64,000 nt of DNA from Corylus avellana. Its lineage: Eukaryota > Streptophyta > Magnoliopsida > Fagales > Betulaceae. Every line of letters begins with the position of its first letter. The first letter of the stretch is position 1. Both the position numbers and the translations under genes were made by a program. The notes beneath the pieces are model-generated. The model did no database searches. It was given only the letters and a program-made list of their open reading frames with translations, and had not been told where the DNA came from. The stretch covers positions 18,755,335 through 18,819,334 of the forward strand of contig NC_081545.1 of NCBI RefSeq assembly GCF_901000735.1. Reading direction: 5' to 3'. This document shows positions 48,464 through 59,772 of this stretch, one piece after another.

Positions 48464-49032
48464 TTATCCACTCTAAACCTCTTCAGTATCTTTTCCGTAT
48501 AATTCTCCTCATCTACGTATAACAATTTCGAGGTTTTGTCCCTTGAAATTTTTATTCCCAAGACATAGGTTGCAGCGCCTATGTCTTTCATTTCAAACTT
48601 AGATGCTAAGAAAGTCTTTGTTTTGTGGATCATTTCTGAGCAGTTTCCGGTTAATAGTATGTCATCCACATACAATGATAAAATGGTTAACTTATCATCA
48701 TCATTGCATATGTAAACACAATGATCTAGTGGACTTACCTCAAAGCCAATCTCTGTTATAGCCTAGTGAAATTTTAAATACCATTGTTTCGAGGATTGCC
48801 TGAGTTCGTACATGGATCTCTTTGACTTATAAGCTTTATCTTTTTGTACATTCACTTCGAAACCTTCTGGTTGAATTATATAAATGTCTTCTTTCAATTC
48901 TCTATTTAAAAATGTTGTTTTTACATCTAATTGATGCAACTCTAAATCCATATCCATCTTTGCTACAATGGACATGATTATTATTACCGAAGTGAATTTA
49001 GCTCCGGGTGAATACGTATCAATGAAGTTCAC
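48421..49032 (-). pseudogene. Copia reverse transcriptase relic, two frames (B3)
   Basis: 48763-49032 holds DTYSPGAK, LHQLDVKTTFLN and QPEGFEV; 48421-48675 holds the YVDDILL box and ASKFEMKDIGAATYVLG. Between them (48676-48762) the frame is interrupted by stops, which is specific to B3. Confidence 0.85.
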
Positions 49033-49061
49033 ACCAGGTTGTTGAGTAAACCCTTTGGCTA

Positions 49062-49436
49062 CTAACCTAGCCTTGTACTTGTCAAGGCTTCCATCTGCTT
49101 TAAATTTCTTTTTAAGTACCCATTTGCATCAAATGGCTTTCTTTGATTTGGCAAATCTATAAACTCCCAAACATTATTTCTGTTGATTGAGTCTCGCTCA
49201 TCATTCATTGCATCAATCCATCTGTCAGCATCATTACTATTCATAACTTCTTTAAAATTTGTTCGATTGTCTTGTAGGTTTATGTCATCTATGCTTAATA
49301 CATGATAATCTCTCAGTATGATTGATGGTTGTCTTTGTTTTTTAATTCTCCCATTATTTTCACTATTAGGGCTTTTGTGTGGTACATCATCTGATTTTCT
49401 CTTACTCCCACTGTTTTGAAGTTTCAACATCTTCAT
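49062..49436 (-). pseudogene. Copia linker/N-terminal RT relic (B3)
   Basis: 124 codons equivalent to 29050-29424, with scattered substitutions (for example Asp/Ala at the RWIDAM block). Confidence 0.8.
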
Positions 49437-50039
49437 CTTCTAATGAGGTGTCTTCGGGTACCAAATGTATGGAATCTTCATCTTCTAAAAGTCAAATGTC
49501 TTCTATAGGAGCGAATTGATTAGAATTCTCAAGAAAAACAGCATCTCTACTTTCTATTAATCACTTCTCTCTTCAGTGTGTTGGGCCTGGGCTTTGATTT
49601 TTGGGCTTGGGCTCTCAGGATTGACTTTCGGGATGTGTATCTCCACTTTGGACCGAATCAAAAGGGTTGTTTGGTCGGGCTGTAGTGGTGCTTCGAAACG
49701 ACGTCGTGTCGTTTCTTGCTGGCTTGCTCCAGGATCTGTGGAGTGGTGTGAAATAGTGTCATTGATTCAGGCTTGGAGTAGACCCACTCCAGTAGTGAAA
49801 CAACATCGTCCTGTTTGACTGGGACGATGTCGTTTCAAGAAGCAACGCTAGAACGCGCCCTTTTAGTGGCGCCTAAAACGGTGCCATCCCACTTAGATGG
49901 GATGACATCGTTTCGCACGGGGCTAAAGGAGGCATGGCCTTTGGTCCCCTAGCTGGTCAAATGGCACTGTTTTGACAAGTTTTGGGATTTTCTTGATTTT
50001 TCTACAGGTCTTCTTCTTCCTCTGAAACTTCTTCTTCTT

Positions 50040-50498
50040 CTAGATCTTTTCTTCCTCTAGATCTTCTTCTTCCCACAAAGCAGGGTCCGAATCAAAATCC
50101 TCAGTTGGAAACACCTTCGGGTTTTCTTCTTCCTCACACGTTCCAGAAGCAAGATTTGCGTTTTGAGATGCATTTTTAGTTTTTTCCGGAATGGGTTTTT
50201 GTGGAAAAAAAAATATCTCTGAATCATCTAGCGGCAGATTGAGAAATTTTCTCCAATATTTTTGTTCCAACAGGTATGTTCTCATCAATGCATCTATGTT
50301 GCCTGTGTATTTCAAACCACCCACAGTAATGAGAAGACGTTTTTTCTTCTGGCTTTCCAAGGTTGGTTGTAGATAGAAAGCCACTGTTGAAGCTAAACCA
50401 ATTACTTGTTTGTGTATGGTTTGATGCATATCTGACAAAAATATTTTAGGATCTTCAATCGTCTCTTGTTCTTCTTCAATTTTTTCTTGCTCTTCCAT
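50040..50498 (-). CDS. Uninterrupted 152-codon ORF beside the copia primer site (B3)
   Basis: Starts MEEQEKIEEEQETIEDP immediately downstream of the primer site and 5' LTR on the minus strand, in the position of gag. It is strongly acidic at both ends (C-terminus FDSDPALWEEEDLEEEKI) with a middle section containing LLITVGGLKYTGNIDALMRTYLLEQKYWRKFL. There is no CCHC zinc knuckle, protease or integrase motif, and I do not recognise the family. In B1/B2 the same reading is split by indels near 30215-30300. It could be an unusual gag or captured host coding sequence; its length and position suggest it was once translated from the element. Confidence 0.5.
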   Translation of the reverse strand: MEEQEKIEEEQETIEDPKIFLSDMHQTIHKQVIGLASTVAFYLQPTLESQKKKRLLITVGGLKYTGNIDALMRTYLLEQKYWRKFLNLPLDDSEIFFFPQKPIPEKTKNASQNANLASGTCEEEENPKVFPTEDFDSDPALWEEEDLEEEKI

Positions 50499-50845
50499 GA
50501 TCCTACGCTATGATACCACTGTAGGATTTTGGTTGATGATCAAATGAAAGGATTTCTCCCGTTAGGGTGAAAATCCTACAGAAGACTAAGAAAATATATT
50601 GAGAACTGATCATAGGAATTGTTAGGGAGAAAAGTGTTCTCATTTGGACTCTATTTATAGTCTCCTAATCACAACTCTTGGCCAAAGTTTGTGTACATAC
50701 GTTCTCTTATCAAATAACCTCCATGGAAGTTATTACCTTCCATAGGAATAATCAGGTGTGGGGATGACCACACTTATTATAGTGTGATTACCCCTACATC
50801 ATCAATGTGTTGTCCTACTTGGTTAACCCATTCCACCCTCTCGGG

Positions 50846-52691
50846 TGATGCAGCCTGACTTGGTGGGTTGCAACAAAGAACAACAATAAAAGAACGAATA
50901 AATAATTTCAGATCTAGATTCTATCAAAGATTCTTCTAAAAACAATAGAGCCTATCTAAAGTTTAAAGGAAAAAAGAGGAATAAACTCAACTCTGAGTAT
51001 TCTCGTTGATAAAACTCAATAATAAACATAAACTGACTTTTCTGGAGGCTATAAGCATGTATTTATAAACCCCCACAACCCTAAACTTAATAGAATACGA
51101 AATAAAGACTCCCAAAACCCTAAAACTAATAAAACATTAAATAAAAGCGGTTTAACTAAAATAAAGCTACAGCGCCCGTCTGGACGGCCACAATACTTAA
51201 ACGACAAAAACATGAAATAACATATGGGTTCGGACTACACTCCAATCTACATCATTCTCCCTAGGTTAGAGGGAATTCATCCTCGAATTCGGTGGTTCTT
51301 CCCACGGTCCTTCGAGTGCCCTGTCAACTCGTTCCATTCACCTTTCCTCAAGATCAAGACACAACAACGCCCCACAATACACGTGATGCCCCTAATCATC
51401 AGGAGATGGTGATGATAATCTTGAATGCCCCACGCATCACTTTGCCAAACGTCAAGTTTGTCGTGCTCTTCTCGTCTCTCCCCCACCATACAGATCTCAT
51501 CATAAATTTGGTTAGAAGAATTTGACAAAATAGCATCTATTTCGATGAAATCAACATAGTTAATAGGTGCTACACTCAATTCAAAGGCTTTATCTTCGGG
51601 GCTCTTATCAAGCACATGGTGTGTATCCGAGAGATTTACCTTTTCTAATGACTCATCTTCATCAGGATAGATGTCATAGATTGGTGGAGATGCCCAATCT
51701 ACCGAGCAATATTCCTCAATAAAGCCATCTTCCTCCTCCACGACCGATTGATTCCTAATTTCTGCCGCCTTTTTAGGAACCTTCTTTTTGTCGATTTTTT
51801 CTATTTTTCTGTCACAAGGAACTCTTTGGGTTGCAAGCAATCTTGGAATTCCAGTATATCAAGTTTGAACCTACTCACCCGCCGATTGGCATGAGCTTGT
51901 GCAAGGTGTTGGCGTCCCTGCGTTCAACGCTCCGCAAATGGGTTTCTAGATCCATTCCCATTGTGACCACCCATGTTGGATATTCGGGTAGTGACGTCTT
52001 CAATTTGATCCCTCATGGCCTTGAATTGACCCTCCATGTTTTGCCAACGTTTAGCATTGGATTTGCCTTCCTCCTCCATGAATTGTAGTCTTTGTTGGCG
52101 ACGACAACTGTTCAACCACCACCCAGGTGCCGCAAACGAATCGCTGGTTGCTCCTAAAGTGATATCTCTGTGCGCACGTGCACCTCATTCATGTCTGCAC
52201 AACGGTTGCTCCTCCCCATTCATGAAAAGTAATTGAGCTATGATACCAATTGATGCAGCCCGGCTTGGTGGGTTGCAGCGAAAAACAACAATAAAAGAAC
52301 GGATAAACAATTCCAGATCTAGATTCTATCAAAGACCTAAGAATTCTTCTAAAAACAATAGAGTCTATCTAAAGTTTAAAGAGAAAAAAAATAGGAATAA
52401 ACTCAACTCTGAGTATTTTCATTGATAAAACTCAATAATAAACATAAACTGACATTTCTGGAGGCTATAAGCATGTATTTATAAACCCCCAAAACCCTAA
52501 ACCTAGTAAAATATGAAATAAAAACTTCTAAAACCCTAAACCTAATAAAACATAAAATAAAGGTGGTTTAACAAAAATAAAGCTACGGTGCCTGTCCAGA
52601 TGGGACATATGGCTGTCTGGACGGCCACGACACTTAAACGAAAAAAACATGAAATAACATATGGGTTCGGACTATACTCCGATCTACATCA
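50846..52691 (-). mobile_element. Non-autonomous gypsy-derived LTR element (B3)
   Basis: LTRs 50846-51254 and 52251-52691; the second lacks the ~70-bp deletion seen in B1/B2. Gag-like remnants are 51277-51840 (187 codons) and 51924-52115 (63 codons). Flanks are TCGGG (50841-50845) and ACAGG (52692-52696). Confidence 0.85.
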
Positions 52692-53135
52692 ACAGGTGAG
52701 GCTATTGCGGGTTGATTTAGGTGCTCAGCAGGAGAGCTTTCCTTCAAATCGACATCTATTGTTGTGGCAAGCTGCACCAACTAGCCTGGGAGCTCTTCAC
52801 TCTTGGTATTTGCTTTATTTTGAACTTCATAAACCAATCCTTAAATTCCCAAGCCTTGGACGTGTATTTTTCAGTTTTTCTTCTTGTACAACCCAAATAC
52901 CTAGCTTACGACTAATTGAGAAACACTCTAAATTGACGCATCTTTTTCCCGTAACTCCCTCATCAAAGTTAATCTTGCAATCAACGCTTCAAATTCGGTT
53001 ATTGTTTGTGGCTATGAAATCAAATCTTAAGGCATACTCAAACTCCAACCTCTTCGACGAAGATAAGATTCTACTTACTTTGCTACTAAACTTGTTTGAT
53101 GAATTATCAACATTTATAGTCGAGACAGAGCCTAC
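52692..53135 (-). pseudogene. Ty3/gypsy RNase H relic (B3)
   Basis: Minus-strand counterpart of 32612-33053. The 190-codon plus-strand ORF at 52588-53160 spans the LTR/relic junction and is a shadow. Confidence 0.7.
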
Positions 53136-55300
53136 TATAACACCCCCCAAAATTAACTAGCTAAGGTAATTAATTCAGAGTGTTATGCATAATACTTGCA
53201 CACTATTGAACTTGTAATTTGTTGGATTTACTACCTTAAATAATAAATATCAGAGTAAAGTATAGCAGAAAGAGAAAATAATGATATGAGTCGAAATTAA
53301 AATGTTCTTCTCAATATTATTCACTGTTGTCAAAGAAAATATAAAGATTCCAAAGAAATATTGACTACAATGTTTAATACCATTTGTCTATGCTATGCAA
53401 ATCTAATTATACGAGCCATTCGTTATATAACTTCAGCCCAACAAAATGCTTTAACCCGGCTATCTATCAAACCTACTAAACTGCAAAATACCGAAGTGTT
53501 TCGCAGGTGGAAAAGTAACTGTACAAGTCCATAACTTAGTGTCTCAATTATCCCGAAACTTGTTATGCAATGAGCATATTTATAGATATAATCATTTGAC
53601 TTTAGTAATTGAGAATGTCGTGGGTTTTGCAAACTTGGTAAGTTTTTCTTTTATTAGTATGCTATCACAAGAATGATTTTGTTATGAAATTAGGATAATT
53701 CATAAATTATTTTATTGCAGAAATCATCCTAATATGGTATTATACATAATCCATAACTTTCATCCATATGGTCTATTCAAGCCCTTAACTCCTTTTTGAT
53801 AGGGTTGGCTCTGTCCCAAAGTATATGTATTACAACATCGGTGCCCTAGTGAAACATGCATACCATCATAACTAGTAGCCTGACCAAATTTAAATTCCAA
53901 CTAATTCACGCCACTAACGATGTCGTCTTTATGACCACCACTCAAAATTTGGTTATACCGGTCATCTATAAAACCATTGGATCCAAAGACAAACAACATA
54001 AACATAAATCTCTAGACCATAGGGTACATGACAATCCACAATATGTATTCAATTATCATAATTCCTTTATTAATAAAATATTAGTCTCAGTGTAATAAAT
54101 GTTAGAAAAGTAAAGCTCACAACATAATTATTAATTAAAATGCATGCATAAAAGATTGCACCGTTTATAAAGGAAAAAACAAATTTGCTTTTAAAGATAA
54201 TTTATCCATTATATAAGTATTTTCTTACCTCAAACGTTCATCCTCAAATCCTGAACATTTCAACTTCACGTCACTACAAATCATACATTAATATTAACCA
54301 TATTCTACACCATAAATTTGCATCTTACATGTGAAGCCCTAATCATGCGTCGAAACTCTAATTATACACTTCCTACCAGTATTGATCGTTTGACCCTCAA
54401 AGATTGATCGATTGATGCTCTATTATTTTGATTCATACTAAAAATATACTACAAAATCTCATGCATAAACAAGACTTCTAATCATCTCAAAAACCCTAAT
54501 GTACATTATCTACCCTGCACAAACATTTCTAATAGTTTTAGCTCCATACGTTGCTCTAAAGTATCAGGGACATTTACCTTTTATCATCAAAATCAAAACC
54601 CATTTTCTAATGATCTAAGTTAAGTGCATTAAGACGTGAAATGATGAGTTTTTTAATACCATTTGTCATTTAAAAGAAACAAATCTTCAAAGTCTATAGT
54701 TTCCATGCATAAATCTACTTTCTTAAAATGAAAATACCAACTTTATAACTCAAGACATTAAAAAAAATATATCTAAGTATAATAAGATACGAAAAGAAAC
54801 TGTAAAATCATGCAAAAAAACATTAGTTAAAGATGGGGCTTAGCTCGTTATCACAATGATAGAAGCTTTCCAAGTGAAACCTCAAAGAAAATGCCCCCCT
54901 CTTTCCTCCTTTCTATCTCTCTCTAGGGTCTGGGTATCTAAAATTGATGAAATTAAAAACTATGGTTTATTTTTGGTCCTTAAATAGGGCCTTCCTACAC
55001 AACATGGTTTTAGAATCTTCTTCCAAAACTTTGGATGAGAGCTTCAATCATTTAATCCCCATAAAATTATATTTTTGCCCATTTTTAAAAAAACTCTTTT
55101 AGTTCTGTCCCTCCAAAATTATATTTTTGCAACCTTTTAAAATTTTCTTTTAGTTTTGTCCCCTCTTTCAGCTTTAAAAAAATTGAAAATGCCCCCATTT
55201 AATTAGTGACTTTCGGTTCGCAACATTATTTTGGCTTGACTCTAGTGTTCATGGGAGCTCCGAGTGATCTCGTTAGGAGAAAAAGTTCACACTAAATGTA
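53136..55300 (-). mobile_element. Gypsy-type LTR, minus strand, longest copy (B3)
   Basis: Starts (plus strand) TATAACACCCCCCAAAATTA. On the minus strand a TATA-like CCCTATTTAAGG lies at about 54983-54994 with pyrimidine-rich DNA downstream. The left terminus of the LTR, at the right side here, is not pinned down; about 2.1 kb would match the family at 1216-4742. Confidence 0.5.
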
Positions 55301-55487
55301 CTTTTTCTTTTTTAATCCTATTGATCTTTTTAGTTTATTTTAAAACATAACTTTTGTATGCAATAATAACGTACAATTTACTATGAAATTAAATTTAAGT
55401 CTTATCTATATTTATTTTAGATAAACATACACAAATGCACATATAGAGAGATACTATATGTATCTCTATGGTTATATATTCAGGTAA

Positions 55488-56228
55488 CACCACAAAAAAA
55501 ACAAGGTTTAGCGACATGGTTATTTGGGGCATTTTTTGCCAAAAAAATGTCCCTATTGATTTCGCAACGCTTGATTAGGGGCACTTGGGACACGTCGGTT
55601 TTTATGGCGACTAGAATTTAAGATTGAGACGTTTTTTTACTAAAGAGCGCCTCAAAAAGGGGATGTTTGGAACAAAGCGCCCCCTTTTTTAAAAGGGGGC
55701 GCTTAGTTGTGAAAAATGCCCCCTTTTTTAAATAGGGACGCTTCCTAGGCAAGCGCCCCCTTTTTTAAATGGGAGCGCTTCCTAGGCAAGCGCCCCCTTT
55801 TTTAAATGGGGGCACTTCCCAGCCATGCGCACTTAATTAAGGGCGCCTAGCTAGCAGTCGGCCCTAATTAAGGGCGCCTGGATAGCAGGCGTCCCGAATT
55901 AAGGGCGCTTGCCAGCCAGGCGCCCTTAATTAGGGGCGCTTGCCAGCCAGACGCACTTAATTAGGGGCGCCTACTAGTTAGGCGCCACTAATTAAGGGCG
56001 CCTAGATAGCAGGCGTCCTTAATTAAAGGCGCTTGCCAGCCAAGCGCACTTTATTAACTAAATTGGGGCATGTCTTATTGGAATGTCCCGAATTAAGGGG
56101 ACGTTTTTCTGCGCAGGCGTTGCTAATTTTATTTTGTGTCGTTTACACAATAAAACGTCCCTATAAGGGGATGTTTTATTAAACCGCCTCTATTGCAAGC
56201 GTTACTAAACCTTGTTTTTTTTGTAGTG
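55488..56228. mobile_element. CACTA mini-element with TAA target duplication
   Basis: Left end CACCACAAAAAAAACAAGG, complement of right end CACTACAAAAAAAACAAGG (one mismatch), flanked by TAA at 55485-55487 and 56229-56231. The 3-bp TSD and the ends are those of CACTA elements. At 741 bp it encodes nothing; the interior is arrays of palindromic units. Confidence 0.9.
55815..56045. repeat. Palindromic ~31-bp repeats inside the CACTA element
   Basis: About seven degenerate units built on TTAATTAAGGGCGCYT... AGGCGCCC, each nearly self-complementary. A second set based on AAGCGCCCCCTTTTTTAAA occupies about 55675-55815. Confidence 0.85.
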
Positions 56229-56231
56229 TAA

Positions 56232-56710
56232 GTTCATCCACCCATAATATAAATCCTAGGTCCGCCACTGTTTAAAAAGTTATTGTGATTTGTAAACCGA
56301 TATTTATTTCAAATTAATTGACGCTTCCCTCCTCGGTTTTAGTTGTAAAATCAGCTACGAAGTCGCTTAAAATTTTCCCCTTGATAACGGTCCTTTGAAG
56401 ATATTTGTTTTTCAAATTCCCTTAACTCAACTCACCACTTGACGAGTTGTACCGAAGTATCATGCTTATGCAGGGCCTTTTTCAATGGTTGGTTGGTTAA
56501 TATTTTTGCCTTTCGCTTATTTTTACTCTAATTTATTATAGGTGATCACCTCAGCCAGTTACCTGTTAACTACACTGTAGGAATTGCCAGTAACCCTACT
56601 AAGATGGTTTAGTCCAGTTTTAGGGGCGTTACAACTATGTTCGCTAGCCATTCACGATAATGAACTTCACGATTGAACCTTGCTTGTAGAGGCTTGCCAA
56701 CCTCTTCAGC
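56232..56710 (+). other. LTR-tail fragment and spacer
   Basis: The stretch 56540-56633, ending TAGGGGCGTTACA and containing GCCAGTAACCCTAC, resembles the right end of the LTR at 4660-4742. The rest is unassigned. Confidence 0.45.
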
Positions 56711-57383
56711 TAGGGCTAAAAAGGTTAACCGCCTGCTAACCGCCATAGCCACTAACTGCCTTAAAAGCGGTTAGTAAAAAACCGCTAACCGCCTAGTACT
56801 TAGTAGTTAGCAATTATTGAGTTTGCTAACCGCTAACTGCCTTTTTTATATAATATATATTTTTATATTTTTATAATTATAATAATAATAATAATTATAA
56901 TATTTAACATGATCAATTGATCATTAAATCATATGATTATATAATAACAAATTATGCATATATAATATGACATAAGTCATAAATATACAAGTTCAAACTA
57001 ATACAATAATTAAATACCTAGAAACTTAGTTTCAATGTATGTTATAAACTTATAAGTCCATTTATGTTATAAATTATAATTATACATATATGCATATTGA
57101 AAAATCTAAATGTATTACATCAATACTTAATCATGTGATTCAACAACAATTCAAATACTTAATCAAGTTAATCATATTATTCATGTACAATGATAATATA
57201 TTCGTATAATATCAAATTAAGTAGTTGGCATTGGATTAAACAATGTGTTACTTATAATCACAATTGAAGTATTAATGTATTATCACTATAATTTATATGA
57301 TTATATCACATGATCAATTAATAATTAAATCATATGATTATATAATAATAAATTATACATATATAATATGACATAAGTCATAA

Positions 57384-58573
57384 GTCGAGTTGACTTGCTC
57401 TCTGTGCTAGGGTTTCATCTCTAGTAAAGAGCGCCGTCGGNNNNNNNNNNNNNNNNNNNNNNNNNNNNNNNNNNNNNNNNNNNNNNNNNNNNNNNNNNNN
57501 NNNNNNNNNNNNCCCTCCCCCTCCCCCTCTTCCTCTTCTGCTCCCCCTTGCCCTATTTTTCTTCGAGAGCTAGCATATTGGTCATGATGTCCCTAGCTTT
57601 TTGGGCGTTTTCTTCCTCCCCTTTCCTCTTCCCCCTTTTTTGATTTAGGTTTTTTTCGGATCGGCTGGCCAGCGCCCAATCTCCCTTCCATTGCCGGTCC
57701 CACGTCATCGCGAGCCCCATCTCTAGTTCTCCCTAGCTCCATTTGGGTCCATCGCCTTCTGCCGCGGCTGTTTCATCACATTTCGACCAGTTTTCCCCCA
57801 GCAACCTCCCCTCCGACGTGGTACCTGTGTTGGGTTTATTGTTTTTCTTGTTTTTCTATCTGTGTTGTTTTTGTTTCTTTTTGTATTTGCTGTTGTTGTG
57901 GTTTTTGCATGTTTTTGGTACTTTGTGGGTGCTGCTCTTGGGGATTCACGCGTCCCCGCCGAGATGAGCTTCCAACGCCCCCTTCCGTTTTTTTATTTTT
58001 CAGAGAATGTGCGATCGGCTTTTCTTCTGGCTGCTATCATCCGCGAAGCGTGCGCTATTTCCTATTTTGTTTATTTCCCTGTATTGTTGGCTTCCTTTGG
58101 TTGCATTTCCGTTTTTTCCTTGTAATTATTCTTTTCCTTCCTGTTTTATTTCCCTATTTGTTTTTATTTTCTTGTTGTTTATTTGTAATAAGGCTCTGTC
58201 CTCTCTCTCTCTCTTGATCTGCCACCTTCGGGTTATTAGCTTTGATTCAGACCTTTGGGTTGTAGATGTAAACATTATCCTAGCTTTTGGGTCGAGGATG
58301 ATGAGTTTCGGCATGTGAGTTCTTTGCTCTCGCCGAGAAATAAGAGCTACTTATGCATTTGTATGAGTCTGTCTGGTGCAGCTCTGTTATTTAATGTCTA
58401 GTCATGGGTTAGCGAATTGTTAGATTTTGGATTGTAATATGTCATCTTTGACGCTTGTAACCTTGTAGTTTCAGCTATGGTTGCTTCAGAGCTTCACTCT
58501 GCGTTTTTTGAGCTTTATGCTCGTGTTATCAATGAATGAGACTATATGTTTCCCTTTCAAAAAAAAAAAAAAA
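57384..58573 (+). mobile_element. L1-like or other A-tailed retroposed insertion with 16-bp TSD
   Basis: Flanked by ATGACATAAGTCATAA at 57368-57383 and 58574-58589 and ending in a run of A preceded by CCCTTTC. These are the marks of target-primed reverse transcription. The body is GC-richer and T-rich, contains a 72-base N gap and has no visible RT domain, so it is a deleted L1 or another transcript moved by L1. The overlapping ORFs 57743-58318 are Phe/Leu-rich through T-rich DNA and are not called as genes. Confidence 0.75.
57441..57512. other. Assembly gap of 72 N
   Basis: Lies within the A-tailed insertion, next to a CCCTCCCCCT-rich stretch that is hard to sequence. The non-round length suggests an estimated gap size. 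Confidence 0.99.
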
Positions 58574-59772
58574 ATGACATAAGTCATAATTCATACTAAT
58601 ATAATAATTAAGTATTTAGAGACTTAGTTTCAATGTATGTTATAAGTTCATATATGTTATAAATTATAATTATACATATATGCATATTTCATAATATAAA
58701 TGTATAAGATCAATACTTAATCATATGATTAAATGACAATTCAAATACTTAATCATATTATTAATGTACAATGATAATATGATCCGTATAATATCAAATT
58801 AAGTAATTGGCATTAGATTAAACAATGTGTTACTTATAACCATTGTAAGTTATCATTTTTTGAATTGTCATGGTAATTAAGGTTATTTTATTTATACTAG
58901 TTGCTAATGTTTTTCCATTTCTGCACACAGGTGGGGACTGACATGAATTTTCTTGGCTTGAATTCACTTAGAGTGGAAATGAGACCAAATGGTGATGGAA
59001 GTAGAAGTGAATATGTTTATGTTTTTGGTGGGTTTCTTGGGTTGATTGAATTTTCATTTATATGTTGAATGCGTGTTTATGGATTTATATACTGAATGTG
59101 TGTTTATGGATTATGGTTATTATCTTCGATTGTGAACTTTTTTATGTGCTTCATTTGAATGTTGTGTACAAGTGAAATGATGATTTACAAGAATTGTTGT
59201 AATTTTTTTTGTATTGTATGTTGTGTAGAAGGTGAACAACAAGGATTTTGGAAATTTTATTTGTATGTTGTGTTTAATTCCTTGTTTAAAACATTGGTAA
59301 ATGTTGATTCTGAACAAGTTATGAAATGCATTTAAGGACCTTTTTTTAGTACAGGTAAATGTAAACTAATGTAAATTTGTGGTCAAATATTTTAGATTTT
59401 TCAATATGAGCTCCTTTTATACTTATTCGGCCCAATTTGAGATATATAGCAAATTTTGATGCTAAAACGGCCCTGAAAAGGCAAAAAAAAAAAAAAAAGG
59501 GAAAAACGATTAAAGTGAGCACAAAAAAAAGCCAAACTCTCAAAATTGGCCCAAAAGGCCAAACTTGTAAAGCGGTTAGCGGAGGTGGTTATTTATTTAA
59601 CAACCGGTAATCGGCGGTTAGCCGCCTTAACCGCCTAACGGTTAGCGGTTGCAGTTAATAAATTTTACTAACCATCTAGGCGGTTACGATTAACGGTTTT
59701 AGCTACTAACCGTTAATCGTAATAGCCTTTTCACCCCTATCTTTAGCTACCACTTAGTTCCATTCTAGCACG

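Larger units (their letters stand above)
47638..50801 (-). mobile_element. Ty1/copia element, 3' truncated (B3)
   Basis: The RNase H side begins at the CACTA insertion and there is no 3' LTR. The 5' LTR is 50520-50801 with the primer site TGGTATCATAGC beside it. A deletion of about 70 bp in the 3' untranslated region relative to B1 lies near 47987. Confidence 0.8.
47638..54770. repeat. Diverged, truncated third copy B3
   Basis: Corresponds to B1 from about 27565 and extends beyond the gap point. It differs by a few percent and lacks the 67-codon gene, the gypsy integrase part and the copia 3' LTR. It retains versions of two features broken in B1/B2: the uninterrupted 152-codon ORF and the undeleted LTR at 52251-52691. 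It is therefore an older branch, not a derivative of B1 or B2. Confidence 0.9.
56711..59739. mobile_element. hAT element (3.0 kb) with 8-bp TSD
   Basis: Ends TAGGGCTAAAAAGG and, on the complement, TAGGGGTGAAAAGG. Flanks are TCTTCAGC (56703-56710) and TCTTTAGC (59740-59747), an 8-bp TSD with one change. Both ends carry dense GGTTAACCGCC or GCGGTTAGCGG subterminal motifs, typical hAT binding-site arrays. The interior contains a direct repeat of about 250 bp (56995-57262 and 58602-58840) and an L1-like insertion. No transposase domain is recognised. Confidence 0.85.

Noticed and set aside
52588..53160. 190-codon plus-strand ORF in B3
   Set aside because: Crosses an LTR end into the gypsy RNase H relic on the opposite strand; broken in B1 and B2.
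57743..58318. Overlapping Phe/Leu/Cys-rich ORFs of 74-103 codons
   Set aside because: T-rich DNA in the A-tailed insertion; three frames are open at once with no consistent domain.
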